From contig CM073887.1 of assembly GCA_037176705.1 (NCBI GenBank), positions 88,794,348 to 88,858,347 on the forward strand: 64,000 nt of DNA, read 5' to 3'. Within the stretch, counting starts at the first letter, position 1. Each line of letters starts with the position of its first letter. Below, in pieces: positions 60,741 to 64,000 of this stretch. The notes under the pieces are model-generated. The model did not search any database. It was given only the letters and a program-made list of their open reading frames with translations, and was not told where the DNA came from. The position numbers were made by a program, and so were the translations under genes. The stretch comes from Molossus alvarezi (taxonomy: Eukaryota; Chordata; Mammalia; Chiroptera; Molossidae).

Positions 60741-60835
60741 AGGAAGAAAGAAGCAAGAAGCAAGAGGGAAGAGGGAAGAAGGAAGGAGGAAGAAGGAAGA
60801 AGGAAGAAAAAGAAGAAAGAGAGAAACACAGGCAT
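60718..60835 (+). repeat. Purine tract (GGAAGAA)n in the L1 ORF1-ORF2 spacer
   Basis: About 115 bases of almost pure G/A built from gaagaag, ggaagaa and aagcaag units, exactly where copies A and B have only ~40 A-rich bases. Confidence 0.9.
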
Positions 60836-60845
60836 AAAAATAAAA

Positions 60846-63800
60846 ATGGCAATAAGTATCTATTAATAATAACCTTAAATGTAAATGGCTTAAATGCTCC
60901 AATCAAAAGACATAGGATAGCTGACTGGATAAAAAAACATGACCCATATATATGCTGTCTACAAGAGACCCACTTCACAACAAGAGATTCACACAGGATG
61001 AAAGTGAAGGGATGGAAAAATTTTTTCCAGGCAAATGAAAATGAAAAAAAAAAAAAAAAAAAAAGCGGTATAGCAATATTCATATCTAACAAGATAACTT
61101 CAAAACAAGGGCCATAATAAAAGACAAAGACGGTCACTATATAATATTAAAAGGATCAATCCAACAAGAGGATATAACCCTGGTAAACATATATGCATCA
61201 AATATAGGAGCACCACAATGCACCACAATATATTAAAAAACTTCTGGAGGACTTTAAGGGAGAGATCAATAGCAATACAATCATAGTGGGTGACTTTAAC
61301 ACCCCACTGACACCACTGGATAGATCTTCTAGACAAAAAATTAACAAGGAAACAGAATCCTTAAATGAAGAAATAGATCAGTTGGACTTAATATTTACAG
61401 AACATTTCACTCCAAAGCTTCAGAATATAGATTCTTCTCAAGTGCACATGGGACATTTTTAAGGATAGACCACAAGTCAGAATACAAAGTAAGTTTCTAC
61501 AAACTCAAGAAGATTGAAATCGTATCAAGTATCTTCTCAGATCACAATGGCATGAAACTAGAAATCAATTGCAACAAGAACATGCAAAGACATTCGAACA
61601 CATGGAGCTAAACAGCATGTTATTAAACAACAAATGCGTTACCAATGAGATCAAGAAAGAAATAAAAAAACTTTCTGGAAACTAATGAAAATGAACATAC
61701 AACAATATGAAATCTATGGGACACAGCAAAAGCAGTCCTGAGAGGGAAGTTCATAGAAGTACAGGACTACCTCAAGAAAAAAGACAAATTTTGAATAAAC
61801 TAATGCAACAACTCATAGATATAGAAAGAGAATAAAAAGAAAGACTCAGAACCCTGGCTGGTTTGGCTCAGCAGTTAGAGCATTGGCCTGCAGTCCAGAG
61901 AGACCCGGGTTTGGTTCCACAAAGGGCACATACCTCTTTTGCAATTTGTTTCCAGCCCTGGCTGGGTCATGCGAGTGGCAACCACTCGATGTGTCCCTTT
62001 CATGTTGATGTTTCTCTCTCTCTCTCTCCCCCTCCCACTCTATCTGAACAAAATATGGAAAATGTCCTCGGGTGAGGATTAAAAAAAAAAAAGAAAGAAA
62101 AACCCAGAGGTTGTAGAAGGAAAGAAATAATAAAGATCAGAGCAGAAATAAATGACACGGAGACTAAAAGAACAACAATACAAAAGATCAATGAAACCAA
62201 AAGCTGGTTATTTGAAAAGATAAACAAGACTGATCAACATTTAGCCAGGCTCAACAAAAAAAACACAGACAGAAAACCCAAATTAATAAATTAGAAACAA
62301 AAGATGTGACGTAACAATGGACACAACAGAAATATAAAAGTTTGTAAGAAAATACTATGAACAGTTATATGCCAACAAATTTGACAATGTAGGTGAAATG
62401 GACAAATTCTTAGAATCATAGACAATTCCAAAACTCAACTGGGAAGAGTCAGAAAACTCGAACAGACCAATAGCAATTAAAGAAATAGAAGAAGCAATCA
62501 ATAAAATCCCAGCAAACAAAAGCTCTGGCCCAGACTACACAGGGAGATTTACCAAACATTCAAAGAAGAACTATCACTTATTCTCCTCAAACTATTCCAA
62601 AAAATTCAAGAGGAAGAAACCCTTCCAAGCTCTTTTTATGAGGCTAGCATAATCTTAATTCCAAAACCAGAAAAAGACACTACAAAGAAAGAAAATTACA
62701 CATCAATATCTCTCATGAACATAGATGCCAAAATCCTCAACAAAATCTTGGCAAATCAAATCCATCAATATATTTAAAAAGTTATACACCACGACCAAGT
62801 GGGATTTATCCCAGAGATGCAAGGTTGGTATAATATTTGTAAATCAATAAATGTGATGCACCATATAAACAAAATGAAAGACAGAAATCATATGATCATA
62901 TCAATACATATTGAAAAAGTATTTGACAAAATCCAGCATTCATTTTTTATAAAAACACTCACCAAAGTGGGAACAGAAGAATCATATCACAATATAATAA
63001 AGGCCATTTATGACAAACCTATAGCCAACATCATACTCAATGGGCAAAAAATAAAAGCATATCCTTTAAGAACAGGAACAAGACAGGGATGTCCACTTTC
63101 ACCACTCTTATTTAATATAGTACTGGAAGTCTTAGCCACAGCAATCAAACAAGAAAAAAAATTAAAAGGAATCCAAATTGGAAAGAAAGAAGTAAAACTG
63201 TTATTATTTGCAGATGACATGATATTGTACATAGAAAACCCTAAAGACTCCAACAAAAAAACAACTAGATTTAATAAATGAATTTGGCAAAGTAGCAGTA
63301 TACAAAATCAACATTTAGAAATCACTTGCATTTTTAGACACCAATAATGAACACACAGATGGAGAAACTAAAAAACAATCCCATTTACCATTGCAACAAA
63401 AAAATGAAGATACCTAAGAAAAAATTTAACCAAAGAAGTAAAGGACTGGTTCACAGAAAACTATAGGACATTGAAAAAAGAAATAGAGGTAGATGTAAAA
63501 AACTGAAAACATATACCTTGTTCATGGATTGGAAGAATTAATATCATTAAAATGTCCATACTACCCAAAGCAATCTTTAGAGTCAATGCAATCCCCATTA
63601 AAATATCAATGATATATTTCACAGAACTAGAACAAATACTCCAAAAGTTTATATGGAACAAAAAAAGACCCCGAATAACCATAGAAATCTTGAAAAAGAA
63701 GAACAAAACAGGAGGGATCACAATACCAGATATCAGGTTATACTACAAAGCCACTATAATCAAAACAGCCTGGTACTGGCACAAGAATAGGCATTAGAGC

Positions 63801-63950
63801 AATGGGACAGTACAAAGAACCCAGAAATTGACCCAAGACATTATGCTCTATTAATACTTGACAAAGGTAGCAAGAGCATACAATGGAATAAAGACAGTCC
63901 CTTCAATAAATGGTGTTGGAAAAATCTGGACAGCTACATGCAAAAAGAAA
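60846..63950 (+). pseudogene. L1 ORF2 (copy F), partial, RT box intact
   Basis: Begins ATG at 60,846 (aaaaatggcaataag). Endonuclease landmarks are present (CCLQETHFTTRDSH equivalent at about 60,955; SDHN near 61,540) but shifted. The RT palm is open at 62,799-63,281, with [13 protein letters not shown] at about 63,204-63,240, so the catalytic Asp pair is kept. Frames shift afterwards. The 3' end lies outside the window. Confidence 0.88.
61846..62088 (+). mobile_element. Ves SINE in L1 copy F ORF2
   Basis: Sense Ves: 'accctggctggtttggctcagc', 'gacccgggtttggttcc', C/T tail, 'gtcctcgggtgaggatt' and A's. TSD probably aaaaagaaaga near 61,835-61,845 and 62,089-62,099; exact edges are uncertain because both sides are A-rich. 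Confidence 0.9.
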
Positions 63951-63962
63951 GAAAAAAATGAA

Positions 63963-64000
63963 AAGAAGAGAAGAGAAGAGAAGAGAAGAGAAGAGAAGAG
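63963..64000 (+). repeat. (AAGAG)n microsatellite at window edge
   Basis: Seven clean aagag units continuing to the last base, immediately after L1 ORF2 sequence. Full length unknown. Confidence 0.9.

Larger units (their letters stand above)
59538..64000 (+). mobile_element. LINE-1 copy F, 3' end beyond the window
   Basis: ORF1 from 59,538, a long purine-rich spacer, ORF2 from 60,846. Two sense Ves SINEs lie inside (59,646-59,903 and about 61,846-62,088). The element diverges from copies A and B throughout and represents a different or older subfamily. L1 homology is clear to about 63,950, then simple repeat follows. Confidence 0.9.

Overview
This is eukaryotic, mammalian and almost certainly bat DNA. 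More than a dozen copies of a tRNA-derived SINE with the Ves architecture known from yangochiropteran bats are present (head beginning CCCTGGCCGGTTTGGCTCAG, an internal Pol III B-box-like GGTTCGGTTCC, a C/T-rich tail, then oligo-A). They sit among L1 elements of one lineage, a half-L1 (HAL1) and a SPIN-type hAT MITE, which points towards vespertilionoid bats. Assignment below Chiroptera is inference. No bacterial-style genes are present. Apart from two cellular genes, nearly every long ORF lies inside a transposon or is a shadow frame.

Layout. 1-1,684: L1 ORF2 fragment. 1,685-3,660: L2 and MIR relics. 3,657-12,437: an old 5'-truncated L1 split by a full-length L1 ('copy A', 3,871-10,191, 11-bp target-site duplication, TSD), all peppered with Ves SINEs. 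12,438-15,960: SINEs and sparse unique sequence. 15,960-19,878: 3' part of a class I endogenous retrovirus (env TM relic, polypurine tract, LTR) interrupted by an intact intronless TCEA1 retrocopy on the minus strand (15-bp TSD). 19,880-22,470: flank shared with 55,880-58,450. 22,476-28,500: SINEs, an antisense L1 5'UTR piece and a complete ORF1-only HAL1. 28,500-35,816: ancient L1M carrying a SPIN-like MITE and a second full-length L1 ('copy B', 29,824-35,758). 35,820-46,900: mostly single-copy sequence with MIR, MER5 and L1M relics. 46,942-50,055: an intact single-exon MARK/sperm-motility-kinase-like gene on the minus strand, with a very long 11-residue repeat tail. 51,090-58,450: a second, SINE-poorer copy of blocks from the first 22 kb. 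58,450-64,000: CAG-rich sequence leading into a third L1 ('copy F'), which runs off the window in an (AAGAG)n tract.

The two candidate protein-coding genes are independent. One is a processed copy of transcription elongation factor TFIIS. The other is a probable germline kinase whose tail is being reshaped by a 33-bp minisatellite with a 231-bp higher-order period. The most interesting signals are this tail, an antisense ORF (ORF0-like) kept open in three L1 5'UTRs, a shared Asp-to-Asn change at the reverse transcriptase active site of both full-length L1s, and the duplicated block whose ordered insertions give a relative chronology.
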